Source: Anaerolineae bacterium | Lineage (GTDB): Bacteria > Chloroflexota > Anaerolineae > Aggregatilineales > Phototrophicaceae | Reading direction: 5' to 3' | Assembly: GCA_022823165.1 (NCBI GenBank) | Contig: JAJDXR010000064.1 | Location: 1-64,000 of the forward strand | Length of the DNA stretch: 64,000 nt | Shown here: piece after piece, positions 27,356 through 36,214 of the stretch | Layout of the letters: each line of letters starts with the position of its first letter | Position numbering within the stretch: the first letter of the stretch is position 1 | Notes under the pieces: generated by a model | Databases searched by the model: none | What the model saw: only the letters and a program-made list of their open reading frames with translations | What the model was told of the DNA's origin: nothing | Position numbers and translations under genes: made by a program

Positions 27356-30217
27356 CTAGATCGTCTCGCCCAGCTTGACCGCCTGGAAGATGCGCATGCG
27401 CCGCAAAATCACGAGCAGGATGACCATGATCAGCGCGAAGGTGGCCAGGAAAAGCGCCACGATATGCGCGATTTCGTTCCAAGCCATCGTCACCACGTAA
27501 GGCGGCACGGTTCCCTCCAGGCTGCTGACGAATTGCATGAAGGGTATGTAGAGCGCGCTGACCAGCACGCCGATGCCCAAGCCAATAACCAGACCCATCA
27601 CAATCAAGAGGCCCAACTCCCAGGCGACGGACAGGATCATCGAGCGCTGCGACAGGCCGATCGCCCGCAGGATGCCCAGCTCGACATAACGCCGCCGATA
27701 CGAGAAAACGGTATACAGCAGGAAGCCGATCATGGTCGCGATGGAGGAAGTGATGAAGCCGATCGAGAGCAAGCCAAACAGTCCCTGGCGCTCGGGACGC
27801 GATTGCTCGCGGTTGATCTTCGTGCCTGGCTCTTCCAGCAAGACGCCGGCGGCGCCGCGATCGAAGAGGGCGCGCGTGAAAGCCCGGTCATCAAAATCCG
27901 GGCTGATGCGGGCGATGACGCGATGCGCCAGCTCCAGTTGCGCTTGCTCAAAGAGATAGTCGAGATTGCCCAGGAATAGCGCGCCGTCTTTTTCCGGGTA
28001 CCAGCGCGGGAAGTATTCGAGCGCGCCAACGATCTGCAAGTTGATTTTGTACTCTTCGCCGGCGCTGCGAATATCCACTTCCAGCAGGTCGCCGATATCC
28101 AGCCCGCGTTCTTCCATGAAGGGGCGCGAGACGACCACCGCGTCCGTCTGCAGCGCCAGGGCATTGGTCAAATATCCCAGGCGTATAGGCGCGAAGTCGG
28201 GTCGCCAAAATATGACGGGACCCAAATCAGCCCGGTCGATGCCAACGAAGCGCCCCTCGACGGCGCCGGAGGTCAAACGCGCTTTGGCTGTATATTCGCC
28301 GATGCGGGTGGCGCCTTCTACATGCGGCATCGAGGTGAACTCAGAAATGTGCATATAGGCGGGCGGCGCGTCGTTGCCGCCGCCTCCGCCAGGGATGCTG
28401 GCCGGGTTTTGGCTGAAAACACGCACGGACAAGTCCGCCGACACGCGATAGAACTGCTGTTCATACAGGTAGCGGTCGATGGTGCGGGCGAATGAGGCGG
28501 TGTAGATGCCCAGGCTGATGGTGCAGACGAGCAGGATCAAGGGCAGGTAATAGGCGCCGGGCGCGCGCTCCAGCTGCCGCGTAACGATCAGCAAGCCGAC
28601 GTTGTTTGTCCACTGAATCAGCCAGGCCAGCGCGCGCAGGATCGGCGGCAGAAAGCGCAGGATGAACAAGGTCAGCGCGAAGATCGTGAGCGGCGGCAGC
28701 AGAAAAACAAAGGGTTGATCGTAAGCGTCTTCAATGTTGCGCGCGCCGCCTTCGACATCAATCAGCGCGCCTTGCTGCACAACCTGATAATAGAAATAGC
28801 CGATCAGCGCCAGCAGCAGAACGTCAACACCCAGCTTTTGCCATAAGGGCATTTCCAGCAAGCGCGACTTGTCCATTTTGTAGCTGATGATGGTATGGCG
28901 GGCGGCGCCGATTGTGGGCAGGACGCGGATGATGATGGTGAAAACAAAAGCCAGGGCAACTGTCGAACCGATGGTGGGCGGCACGGACACAATAAAGTGC
29001 TGGCCCCATTGGAAATCCATGAAACTGCGCGTTGTGCCGATGAGCTGGGTGAAGGCCAGCGCCAGCAAACCGCCGACGACCAGCGCGATCACGCCCATGA
29101 TGGCGCCTTCCACCGTGGTCAAGCCGACCACTTGGAAAGCCGACGTGCCGCGGCTGCGCAATACGGCTGTCTCGTTGCGCTGTCCGTCGACGACCAGGCC
29201 GACCAGCATAATCAGAAAGACGATCAGCAGGGCGACGATGGGAATGCTGAAGACTGTCAGCGTCAGCGTCAGGACGATGACCACGCGGCGGTAAGGCTGC
29301 AGCTCCTCGACCGGCGAGGCTTGAATGTAGGTGCCGGGTAGGTATTGGTCGGCGATTTTCTCGGTGTCGTTGTGGCGGCGGATCAGCTCGTCGACGCGGC
29401 TGGTATTGACATTGTTGCCGTCAGTCACCAGATACCAGACGGCCAGGTTGACCTCCGACTCGGTGAAGGGCGCGAGGCGCGTACGGAACGTTTCCTCGTT
29501 GACGAGCAATATGTCTTCAAAAACGTTGGGGCGGTAGAACCAGTACTCCGAATCAATATCGCGCGGGCGCCAGACGCCGGCGATGCGGATGCTTGTTATC
29601 TGCATGGGATCGCTGGCGTCCAGCCGCCAGTTGTAAGCGCTGTAAAGCTCACCCGCCTGGATGCCGTAATCGGAGGCGAAGTCTTCGTGAATCATGACAT
29701 CAATGATGCTGTCGGCCACCGGTTCGGCGGGCGGGGGCAGGCTGCCCTCAACCACCTCGACCTGCGCTTCAATGTTTTCCGTTGTGCCGAAGCTTATGTA
29801 GTCGATTGAGCGGCTTTCATCGCGATAATTGGTCTCGCCGGCTGGATAGAGGCGCAGATTCTGCGTCTCCAAGTGGCGCACGATCAAGGTGCGCCGCAAG
29901 CCCAGTTCGGCGCCGCCTTTTTCGCGCAGGTACTTATCCAGTTCGTAGGTTGCTTCCAGGTTGACCGGCTCGTTCCAGGAGCCGATGTAGCTGAAAAGGA
30001 AGGAGAAGGGCGGGCGATTGATGCGGTCGGGACCTTCGGTGAGGCGTTCGGTCAGTACGCGAAAGGCGACCGATTCTGAATAAATGGGTATGGTGAGCAC
30101 GAGGGCGACGGCGACAGTCAAGCCAATGAGTGTGGCCAGGGAAAGCAGCGGCTGCGCCAGCAGTCGTTGGACCGCGACGGCGACGATGGCGCGGGTTCGC
30201 AGGGCGCTGCGTTTCAT
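27356..30217 (-). CDS. FtsX-like ABC transporter permease with two FtsX domains
   Basis: A 953-residue membrane protein. After an N-terminal helix (about 25-45) comes a large extracellular domain, then three helices near 320-420. Two further hydrophobic segments, a second extracellular domain and a C-terminal three-helix FtsX domain (LLSIGFITSSIATMIGF to the end) follow. RAIGLSQRSMI is the typical cytoplasmic loop of MacB/LolC-type permeases. It overlaps by 4 bp (ATGA) the upstream HlyD-like lipoprotein gene. The ATPase of such systems is missing from the window. Likely exports or extracts lipids, peptides or drugs across the membrane. Confidence 0.88.
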   Translation of the reverse strand: MKRSALRTRAIVAVAVQRLLAQPLLSLATLIGLTVAVALVLTIPIYSESVAFRVLTERLTEGPDRINRPPFSFLFSYIGSWNEPVNLEATYELDKYLREKGGAELGLRRTLIVRHLETQNLRLYPAGETNYRDESRSIDYISFGTTENIEAQVEVVEGSLPPPAEPVADSIIDVMIHEDFASDYGIQAGELYSAYNWRLDASDPMQITSIRIAGVWRPRDIDSEYWFYRPNVFEDILLVNEETFRTRLAPFTESEVNLAVWYLVTDGNNVNTSRVDELIRRHNDTEKIADQYLPGTYIQASPVEELQPYRRVVIVLTLTLTVFSIPIVALLIVFLIMLVGLVVDGQRNETAVLRSRGTSAFQVVGLTTVEGAIMGVIALVVGGLLALAFTQLIGTTRSFMDFQWGQHFIVSVPPTIGSTVALAFVFTIIIRVLPTIGAARHTIISYKMDKSRLLEMPLWQKLGVDVLLLALIGYFYYQVVQQGALIDVEGGARNIEDAYDQPFVFLLPPLTIFALTLFILRFLPPILRALAWLIQWTNNVGLLIVTRQLERAPGAYYLPLILLVCTISLGIYTASFARTIDRYLYEQQFYRVSADLSVRVFSQNPASIPGGGGGNDAPPAYMHISEFTSMPHVEGATRIGEYTAKARLTSGAVEGRFVGIDRADLGPVIFWRPDFAPIRLGYLTNALALQTDAVVVSRPFMEERGLDIGDLLEVDIRSAGEEYKINLQIVGALEYFPRWYPEKDGALFLGNLDYLFEQAQLELAHRVIARISPDFDDRAFTRALFDRGAAGVLLEEPGTKINREQSRPERQGLFGLLSIGFITSSIATMIGFLLYTVFSYRRRYVELGILRAIGLSQRSMILSVAWELGLLIVMGLVIGLGIGVLVSALYIPFMQFVSSLEGTVPPYVVTMAWNEIAHIVALFLATFALIMVILLVILRRMRIFQAVKLGETI

Positions 30218-31371
30218 GGGCCGATGACCGTTTGGTTCTCTTCGGCGCCTTCAAGTATTTCGACCCGCCCGTCGCCCTCCAGGCCCAGGCGGACGTCCAC
30301 GCGCTGCTGAACGCCTTCGTTTTGCACCACGATGAAGTTGCGCCCGCTGAATTGGCGGATGGCGGACGAGGGCAGCCAAAGCACATCATCGCGCTCTTCG
30401 ATAAGCACCGTGAAATTCATGCGATCGCCGACTTTGAATTCGTCGGCCGGCGGCTGCTCATCAAAAGCCACATGCACATAGTCGTCCGTGGCCAAGCCGT
30501 AGGGCGCCGGCAAACTGGCGATGGTTCCGCTGTAGACATTGCCGGGCAGGCTGGCGCGCTTGATCGACAGCGGCATGCCTTCCGCCAATTCATTCAGGTC
30601 CTCGGCGTTCATTTCGTCGGTGATTTCCAGGACGCTCAAATCAGCCACAACGGCAATCGGCTCATAGGCGATCATCGGCTCGCCGGGGTCGGGCGTGAAA
30701 TAGATCAGGCGGCCCGTCATGGGGGCTACCAGCGCTGCGTTGGCGATTGCCGCGCTGATTTCGTCGACGCGCTTCTGCGCCCGCGCCACGTCAAAGCGCA
30801 ACTGCGGGTCGACGCCGTCCGAGAGTTCGTCGATGGCCACTTGCACCAGATCGCGCTGAATCGTCAGCAGGCTGATGTTCAGTTCGTCAGCGCCGGTTGG
30901 AGGATTAGCGGCGTTTTTAATGGCGTGATCCAGCCGCAACTGCGCCATCTGCCGGTTTAGCGTGGCGCGCCGACTATCGAAGCGCGCCTGATTGTCAGCG
31001 CTTTCGAAGATCGACGTGGCGATTGCCAGCTCTTCTTCCGCCGCCAGCAACTGGTTCTCCAGCGCAGCGGTATTGAGCTGCGCCAGGACTTCGCCTTCGG
31101 CGACATCGACGCCGGCGTCAACATAAGTCTCCAGTACGCGGCCGTCGATCAGGAAGCCAAACTCTTCCGTTACCACAGGCGCGATCCGCCCGAAGAAACG
31201 GCGCTCGTAAACGATCTTGCCGCGCTCCACCTGGTAGACCGGTTTGCTGGGCACGACGGGCGTGGGTATGGAAGTCGGCTCGCCTTGGGTGATGGCGTCG
31301 CCGAAGGTGGCCTGGGAGGCGCAGCCCGTCAGCAAAAGCGCTGCAAACAGCATTAACAATAGTAGACGCAC
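30214..31371 (-). CDS. Membrane-fusion/adaptor lipoprotein, HlyD-like
   Basis: A 385-residue lipoprotein with lipobox LLTGC near residue 17. A biotinyl-lipoyl-like half-motif (GRVLETYVDAGVDVAEGEVLAQL) flanks a helical hairpin (about 100-190), and the second half-motif includes VAPMTGRLIYFTPDPGEPM. Beta-barrel and C-terminal domains follow. The start is GTG 31371 with AAAGG seven bases upstream. ATGA overlap with the permease gene shows tight coupling. In MacA/MacB-type systems this adaptor guides substrate beyond the membrane. Its occurrence in a possibly monoderm lineage makes the role less clear. Confidence 0.88.
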   Translation of the reverse strand: MRLLLLMLFAALLLTGCASQATFGDAITQGEPTSIPTPVVPSKPVYQVERGKIVYERRFFGRIAPVVTEEFGFLIDGRVLETYVDAGVDVAEGEVLAQLNTAALENQLLAAEEELAIATSIFESADNQARFDSRRATLNRQMAQLRLDHAIKNAANPPTGADELNISLLTIQRDLVQVAIDELSDGVDPQLRFDVARAQKRVDEISAAIANAALVAPMTGRLIYFTPDPGEPMIAYEPIAVVADLSVLEITDEMNAEDLNELAEGMPLSIKRASLPGNVYSGTIASLPAPYGLATDDYVHVAFDEQPPADEFKVGDRMNFTVLIEERDDVLWLPSSAIRQFSGRNFIVVQNEGVQQRVDVRLGLEGDGRVEILEGAEENQTVIGP

Positions 31372-31565
31372 AATGAACCTTTCTAGGCTTGCGGATAATG
31401 GCGGCGGCCAGCGATTCTGGCATCAGCAAGGCTAATTCAACCGCGCCAGTATACATCATCCCTCAAAAGACTCCAGCCGCAGACTGGCGCGAATCGTCCC
31501 AGAATTATGCTGTGAGACAAAGATACAGTTGTCCGATGTTGGCAGCGGGTGGCGCTGCCGGACGG

Positions 31566-31595
31566 TTGACAGATATTTTGCCTTCTGGCTACTAT
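31566..31595 (+). promoter_or_regulatory. Candidate sigma-70-type promoter
   Basis: TTGACA (31566-31571) is separated by 18 bases from TACTAT (31590-31595). It points at the AT-rich two-gene cassette whose first start codon is 67 bp downstream. The consensus -35 is striking in this otherwise GC-rich setting. The rest of the 290-bp gap holds no gene I can support. Confidence 0.5.
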
Positions 31596-31661
31596 TAGTT
31601 ATAGTTGAATACGATTTGCGTCCTGGTTTCTTCCTTATCAGATTATGCAGAGGAGACGGCT

Positions 31662-31952
31662 ATGAGTTCGTATAAGGCTGAACTTCCCAAGACGTATTTT
31701 GTGTACCATCACGACGCTTGGTTCAACGGTATAGATAACTCTATGAAGACACTGGGTACTGCGCAAGCAGCGCCAACCGGGGAAATCATCAGATTACAAA
31801 ATGAGGCAATTCGAGATTGTTGGGTCGCTACGGGCAATCATTTGCGGCAAGCAATGTTTGCGCTGTCTGACAATACAAATGTTTATCCTGATGAACTCAA
31901 GGAAGACTCTGCATGTCGGAAGATGCTGACTCGCATGAAAGCCGGAACGTAG
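31662..31952 (+). CDS. Hypothetical protein, first gene of AT-rich cassette
   Basis: A 96-residue protein of no family I recognise. AGAGGAGA lies 6 bases before ATG 31662, so this start is preferred over ATG 31605. It is hydrophilic, with an aromatic N-terminal part (TYFVYHHDAWF) and one internal helix-rich stretch (EIIRLQNEAIRDCW); it has two cysteines. The last 40 bases overlap the next gene in another frame, so the two are translationally coupled. Codon and base use are AT-richer than in the flanking export and redox genes. Confidence 0.75.
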   Translation: MSSYKAELPKTYFVYHHDAWFNGIDNSMKTLGTAQAAPTGEIIRLQNEAIRDCWVATGNHLRQAMFALSDNTNVYPDELKEDSACRKMLTRMKAGT

Positions 31953-32362
31953 TACAAAGTAAGTTTGAAGCGTTTACTTACTCATCTGATCTTCTGCCTC
32001 ATCCTTCAATTATTGACGGTTATGAGAAGGCCATTCCTGACGGAGGCAAGGAAGTCATAACTATAGTTAAACGTCAGCAGATTATGACTTTTATTTACAA
32101 CATGGCTACTCTGTTCAGCAACAATCTCATTCCCTTCATATTGATTCTCCCGGCGCTTTTTGCTATTGCGGCAGGAGCAATAATCGAGGTCACCATCGTA
32201 TCATCCCTACCCATCGGTCTCTTTACGGCGGGCAGCGCCGTAAGTCGAGTTGTAACGACTTGGCGCAGCCCGGCAGCCGAAGCACCGACACAGTTGCCAG
32301 GTCCGGCTTTGCCTCCTGAACAGAACCAACTTCCACCAGAATCGAATGACTCAAGCTCCTAG
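31913..32362 (+). CDS. DUF2335-like membrane protein
   Basis: A 149-residue protein. LLPHPSIIDGYEKAIPDGG followed by a basic helix (VITIVKRQQ) and two adjacent membrane segments (about 75-98 and 99-115) matches the layout of DUF2335 membrane proteins as I know them. The C-terminus is proline-rich (LPGPALPPEQNQLPPE). AAGGAAG precedes the ATG inside the upstream gene. Function of DUF2335 proteins is unknown; a small soluble protein paired with a two-helix membrane protein is a layout seen in phage-exclusion and toxin cassettes, which is only a hint. Confidence 0.7.
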   Translation: MSEDADSHESRNVVQSKFEAFTYSSDLLPHPSIIDGYEKAIPDGGKEVITIVKRQQIMTFIYNMATLFSNNLIPFILILPALFAIAAGAIIEVTIVSSLPIGLFTAGSAVSRVVTTWRSPAAEAPTQLPGPALPPEQNQLPPESNDSSS

Positions 32363-32460
32363 TTCGACTGCTGTTCAGTTAGGATAGTGGCAAGCCGATA
32401 TCAGCTTCGATTTGGTAGTTGATCAGTCCATTCAATGCGATATGCTTTGAACTTGCTGAC

Positions 32461-33423
32461 CTAGGCCGGCGCCGCGTCCAGCGCTTGCAGTGTCTCTTCG
32501 TTGGCTTCGAGCCATTGAATGGTCGCCATGGCCGCGGATGTACCTTGACCCACGGATGTGGCCACCTGGCGCCAGATCTCGTCCTGGATCTCGCCGGCGG
32601 CGAAAACGCCGTCGACATTGGTGCGATAGCGCTGGTCGGTGATGATATAGCCGTTCTCGTTCAGGGCAATCTGGTCGCCGAAGACGGCGTTGTTGGGGTC
32701 GTGCCCGATGAAGATGAAGACGCCTTCGGTGGGCTCGACGGTCTCTTCGCCGGTGACGCGGTTCTTCAAGCGTACGGCGCTGACGCCGCCGTTCTCGCCG
32801 CCGATGATCTCTTCCACAACCGAATTCCAGGTGAAGCTGATCTTGTCGTTGTTGAAGGCGCGCTGCTGCAATTGCACGCCGGCGCGCAATTCGTCGCGCC
32901 GATGAATGATGTTGACGCTGGTGGCGAAGCGCGTCAGAAAGATGCCTTCTTCCAGCGCTGAATCGCCGCCGCCGACCACCACGATGTCCTTGCCGCGGAA
33001 GAAGAAGCCATCGCAGGTGCCGCAGTAGCTGACGCCCGCGCCGATGTGTTCCTCTTCGCCGGGTACGCCCAGTTTGCGCGGGTCAGCGCCGATGGTGACG
33101 ATGACGGCGTCGGCCAGGTAGTCTTCGCCCATGGTCTTGATGTGGAAAGGCGAGCCGCGGCTGAAATCGACGCTCTCGACCAGGTCGAACTCCACTTTGG
33201 CGCCGAAGTTCTCGGCGTGCTCCTTCATGCGCTCGACCAATTCGGGACCGCTCAAGCCATCGGGAAAGCCGGGATAATTCTCGATCTCGTGGGTGATGGC
33301 CACCTGGCCGCCCAGCTGAGCCCCGGCGATGACCACCGGCGCCAGCTGCGCGCGCGCGGTATAAAGGGCGGCGGTCAGGCCGGCCGGCCCCGATCCGATG
33401 ATGACGACTCGTTCCTTTTTCAT
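32461..33423 (-). CDS. trxB: Thioredoxin-disulfide reductase
   Basis: A 320-residue FAD/NADPH enzyme that reduces thioredoxin. GSGPAGLTAA (10-19) binds FAD, CGTC at 134-137 is the redox disulfide (the usual enzyme has CATC), and VVGGGDSALEEG binds NADPH. The C-terminal VFAAGEIQDE is the FAD flavin-side motif (normally GD, here GE). GAGGCAAACGG precedes the ATG. It is 36 bp downstream of a small Cys-containing gene, probably in one transcript. Confidence 0.95.
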   Translation of the reverse strand: MKKERVVIIGSGPAGLTAALYTARAQLAPVVIAGAQLGGQVAITHEIENYPGFPDGLSGPELVERMKEHAENFGAKVEFDLVESVDFSRGSPFHIKTMGEDYLADAVIVTIGADPRKLGVPGEEEHIGAGVSYCGTCDGFFFRGKDIVVVGGGDSALEEGIFLTRFATSVNIIHRRDELRAGVQLQQRAFNNDKISFTWNSVVEEIIGGENGGVSAVRLKNRVTGEETVEPTEGVFIFIGHDPNNAVFGDQIALNENGYIITDQRYRTNVDGVFAAGEIQDEIWRQVATSVGQGTSAAMATIQWLEANEETLQALDAAPA

Positions 33424-33459
33424 CCGTTTGCCTCGTCTTGTATTGCCGCAAATGTAAAG

Positions 33460-33759
33460 CTAGGAAAGAGAGGTATTTTCCAAGTCCGCGAAGTCGAAGT
33501 TTTCGTGGGCGCGCTCTTGCTGAATCACCGCCACCAGCGCCTCGAACTCTTCGCGGCAATCGCCCCAATAATTCATGAACTTCTGCATCTCGGGCCAGAT
33601 CTCGTTCAGGTCGGCGCCATTGGCCACCTGCTCCGCCAGCCGCGTGATTTTCTCGCAGCAGTCGTTGCAGTCCATTTTGATCAGCGTTTCGTCGGCGGGC
33701 GCGTTTGATATGAAATCGACGAGCCACTCGAGTTGGTCGCCATTGTGTGGCTTGGGCAT
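33460..33759 (-). CDS. Small conserved-looking Cys-containing protein
   Basis: A 99-residue acidic protein of unknown function. AGGAGACCACGCC precedes the ATG, a good ribosome site. KMDCNDCCEKITRLAEQ puts three Cys in a short helix start, and a further Cys follows at GDCREEFEAL, so metal or redox chemistry is possible. The rest is helical. The position directly upstream of trxB suggests a linked redox role, but that is inference only. Confidence 0.75.
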   Translation of the reverse strand: MPKPHNGDQLEWLVDFISNAPADETLIKMDCNDCCEKITRLAEQVANGADLNEIWPEMQKFMNYWGDCREEFEALVAVIQQERAHENFDFADLENTSLS

Positions 33760-33813
33760 GGCGTGGTCTCCTGCTGGTCTTACATGGTATGGACGAGCGG
33801 CTGGCGGGGAATC

Positions 33814-34101
33814 TTACACGGGTTCGCGCTCGCCCAGGATTTCTTCACGTACATACAGCTTCAAGCTGGCCAAGGAAGTGAAGCACTTGAAGTCATGATC
33901 TTCCGCGATGTTGCGGGTTTCCTCGCTCTCGTTGATGAGCAGCGCCGCTTGGCGCGTCATGCCCTCTTGGATGCCGCGCGGCCAAGCCAGGTCGAGAGTA
34001 GTCAGCAGTTCGCCGTCAGCAGAGACTAATTCAAAGCCGTATTCGCCTCTTGGCAGTCCCTTGGTTTCCTCAATTTGTTCCAAAATGTTCTTTAGCTTCA
34101 T
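33814..34101 (-). CDS. Hypothetical protein
   Basis: A 95-residue protein with a plausible start (GAGAG 11 bases upstream) and bacterial codon use. It begins with a helix (LKNILEQIEETKGL) followed by strands (YGFELVSADGELLTTLDLAWPRG) and ends in a charged helix. I recognise no family. It precedes the Cys-containing protein and trxB on the same strand, with gaps of 54 and 36 bp, and may share their transcript. Confidence 0.65.
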   Translation of the reverse strand: MKLKNILEQIEETKGLPRGEYGFELVSADGELLTTLDLAWPRGIQEGMTRQAALLINESEETRNIAEDHDFKCFTSLASLKLYVREEILGEREPV

Positions 34102-34157
34102 ACCTAATCTCTCAGATTGTCAATTCCGCGCGATTATACATTTTCTTTCCGCCCTAA

Positions 34158-34457
34158 AATCTCTGCGCCTCAGTAGAACAAAGCAAGTTATGCAAATGAT
34201 TTGCCACAGAGTACACCGAGTAAAAGAGAGTACAACGAGTAAAGCGATGAAGTGATCGTAAGCTAGAATAAGTTCCATTTCTTGCTTGGCTGCCGGATTG
34301 CGGCAGCCTCGAAACAAAAAATAACTCTCTGTGCCGGTGGGCAGTGTCTACGGGCCCCTCTGTGTATCCTCGTTTTCCTCTGTGGTAAAGGCAAAGATTC
34401 TTGAGATGAGATTTGCATGATTTACCCGAACTTACTTCTGCGCCTCTGTGGTGAAGC
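34158..34457 (-). repeat. About 290-bp dispersed repeat, copy A2 (inverted)
   Basis: Inverted copy of 8885-9190. Read on the minus strand it begins TTCACCACAGAGGCGCAGAAG and ends at CTACTGAGGCGCAGAG. The outermost bases, the GCCGCAATCCGGCAGCC hairpin and the doubled ACTCG-TGTACTCT stretch are all kept. It fills the gap between recN and the small-gene group; nothing else is seen there. Confidence 0.85.
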
Positions 34458-34458
34458 C

Positions 34459-36198
34459 CTAAATCCCCTTCACAACCCGCGCGGCCGCCAGAATCTCCCG
34501 CGCGCTCTCCAGGCCGGCCGCGCCCGCCGCGCCTAACATCGCCGCCAGCTCCGCCACACGCTCGCGCTCATCCGTCAGCGCCCGAACTTCTGTCGCCGCG
34601 CGCTGGTCGTCCAGCGCCTTGCGCACTTGGAAATGCGCATCGGCGAAACTGGCCAGCTGGGGCAGATGCGTCACGCAGAGCACTTGATGCTCGCCCGTCA
34701 AGGACCAGAGCTTTTCGCCCACCACCGCGCCGATGCGCCCGCCGATGCCTTGGTCGACTTCGTCGAAAATCAGGATGGGCGTCTGATCGGCCGCGGTCAG
34801 CACCCGTTTCAGCGCCAGCATGATGCGCGCCGCCTCGCCGCCGGAGGCTACTTTCGCCAATGGTCGCGGCGGCTCGCCTGGATTGGCGCTCAGCATGAAT
34901 TCCACATCGTCCATGCCCTTGGCGTCGAATTTGTAGCGCCGCTCGCCCACAAAGCAGCCGGCCGGGTGCTCCGCCTGCTGCAGCAGGACTTCGAAGCGCG
35001 CCCGTTCCATGCGCAAGTCGCCCAGCTCGCGCATGACGGCTCGGCTGAGCGCGGCGCCGGCTTCCGTCCGCGCCCGGCTTAGCCGCGCGCTGATATCGCC
35101 GATTTGACGCAGGAGCTGGTCCGCGCGCCGGCTCAGCTGGTCCAGCCGTTGATCGCCGTCGTCGATGCCGGCCAATTCCTTCGCCGCGCGCTCGGCGTAA
35201 GCCAGCAAGCCGTCTATGCTGTCGGCGCGGAAGCGGCGTTTCAGCGTGGCGATTAGTTCAAGGCGCTCTTCCAACTCATCCAGGCGATAGGGGTCGAATT
35301 CGACATCGCTGGCGTAACGGCTGAGCGTCAGCGCCAGTTCCTGGGCTTGCTGCGCCATACTTTCGGCGGCGGCGTAGTCGTCGGCCAGGGCTGGATCTAT
35401 CCGCGCCAACTTCGCCAAGGCCGCCGCCACCCCCATTAGACTATCGACGGCCGGAGCGGCTTGGGCCCTGTCGTCGCCATTGAGCAAGCGCGCCGCTTCC
35501 GCTGCCAGGGTCGCCAACTGCTCGCTGTTAGCCAGTCGATTGCGCTCTGTCTCCAGTTCGGCTTCTTCAGCCGGGTCGAGCTCGGCGGCGCGGATTTCCT
35601 CCAGCTCATGCCGCAGCAGGTCGGCGCGGCGCCGCAGCGCTTCGTCGTCATCGCGCAACTGGCGCATTTCCGCGTGTAGGGCTGTCAGCTCGCCCACCAT
35701 GCCCGCCAATCCGGCGCGGGCATCCAGCAGGTCGGCATAGCGATCCAGCAGGTCGATGTGATGGCGCGGTCGAAACAGGGACAGGTGTTGGCTTTGGCCG
35801 TGAATATCGAAGAGCTGGCGGCCCACTTCGCTGAGGATGTCGCTGCGCACCGCGATGCCGTTGACGCGCGCTGTCGAGCGCCCACGCAGGCGAAGTTCGC
35901 GCATGATGGTGAGGTAATCGGGCTGGTCGGCGTCCAGCAGGTCTTCGCGCTCCAGCAGCGGCATCACAGCCAGTCGAGCGCGCGCATCCAGCCTGATGAG
36001 GCCTTCGACGCGGCTGCGCTCGCTGCCGGCCCGCACCAGTGTCGTATCGGCTCGCGCGCCCAGCAGCAGCTCAACCGCGTCAATCAGGATTGATTTGCCC
36101 GCGCCCGTTTCGCCGGTGATGACGTTGAAGCCCGCTCCAAATTGCAACTCAAGGCGGTCGATCACCGCGAAATTTTGGATGCGAAGTTCTTCCAGCAT
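34459..36198 (-). CDS. recN: DNA repair protein RecN
   Basis: A 579-residue SMC-like ATPase for double-strand break repair. It opens with MLEELRIQNFAVIDRLEL, the RecN hallmark. GETGAGKS near residue 29 is Walker A. Long coiled coils (about 170-390) follow, then the signature and Walker B region SGGEAARIMLAL and LIFDEVDQGIGG with a conserved VTHLPQLA switch. The longer frame to 36432 is only a shadow of the zinc-finger gene; ATG 36198 is right. It lies 16 bp after that gene, in the order nadK, zinc-finger protein, recN. Confidence 0.96.
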   Translation of the reverse strand: MLEELRIQNFAVIDRLELQFGAGFNVITGETGAGKSILIDAVELLLGARADTTLVRAGSERSRVEGLIRLDARARLAVMPLLEREDLLDADQPDYLTIMRELRLRGRSTARVNGIAVRSDILSEVGRQLFDIHGQSQHLSLFRPRHHIDLLDRYADLLDARAGLAGMVGELTALHAEMRQLRDDDEALRRRADLLRHELEEIRAAELDPAEEAELETERNRLANSEQLATLAAEAARLLNGDDRAQAAPAVDSLMGVAAALAKLARIDPALADDYAAAESMAQQAQELALTLSRYASDVEFDPYRLDELEERLELIATLKRRFRADSIDGLLAYAERAAKELAGIDDGDQRLDQLSRRADQLLRQIGDISARLSRARTEAGAALSRAVMRELGDLRMERARFEVLLQQAEHPAGCFVGERRYKFDAKGMDDVEFMLSANPGEPPRPLAKVASGGEAARIMLALKRVLTAADQTPILIFDEVDQGIGGRIGAVVGEKLWSLTGEHQVLCVTHLPQLASFADAHFQVRKALDDQRAATEVRALTDERERVAELAAMLGAAGAAGLESAREILAAARVVKGI

Positions 36199-36214
36199 AG
36201 CCGAATCGACGGTC

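Noticed and set aside
9030..34317. Two similar small ORFs (starting MFRSCRNPAA at 9030 and MFRGCRNPAA on the minus strand at 34317)
   Set aside because: They lie inside the two copies of the 290-bp repeat, lack ribosome sites, and their likeness follows from the DNA repeat itself. Hairpin and tandem-like DNA drive the sequence; I do not call them genes.
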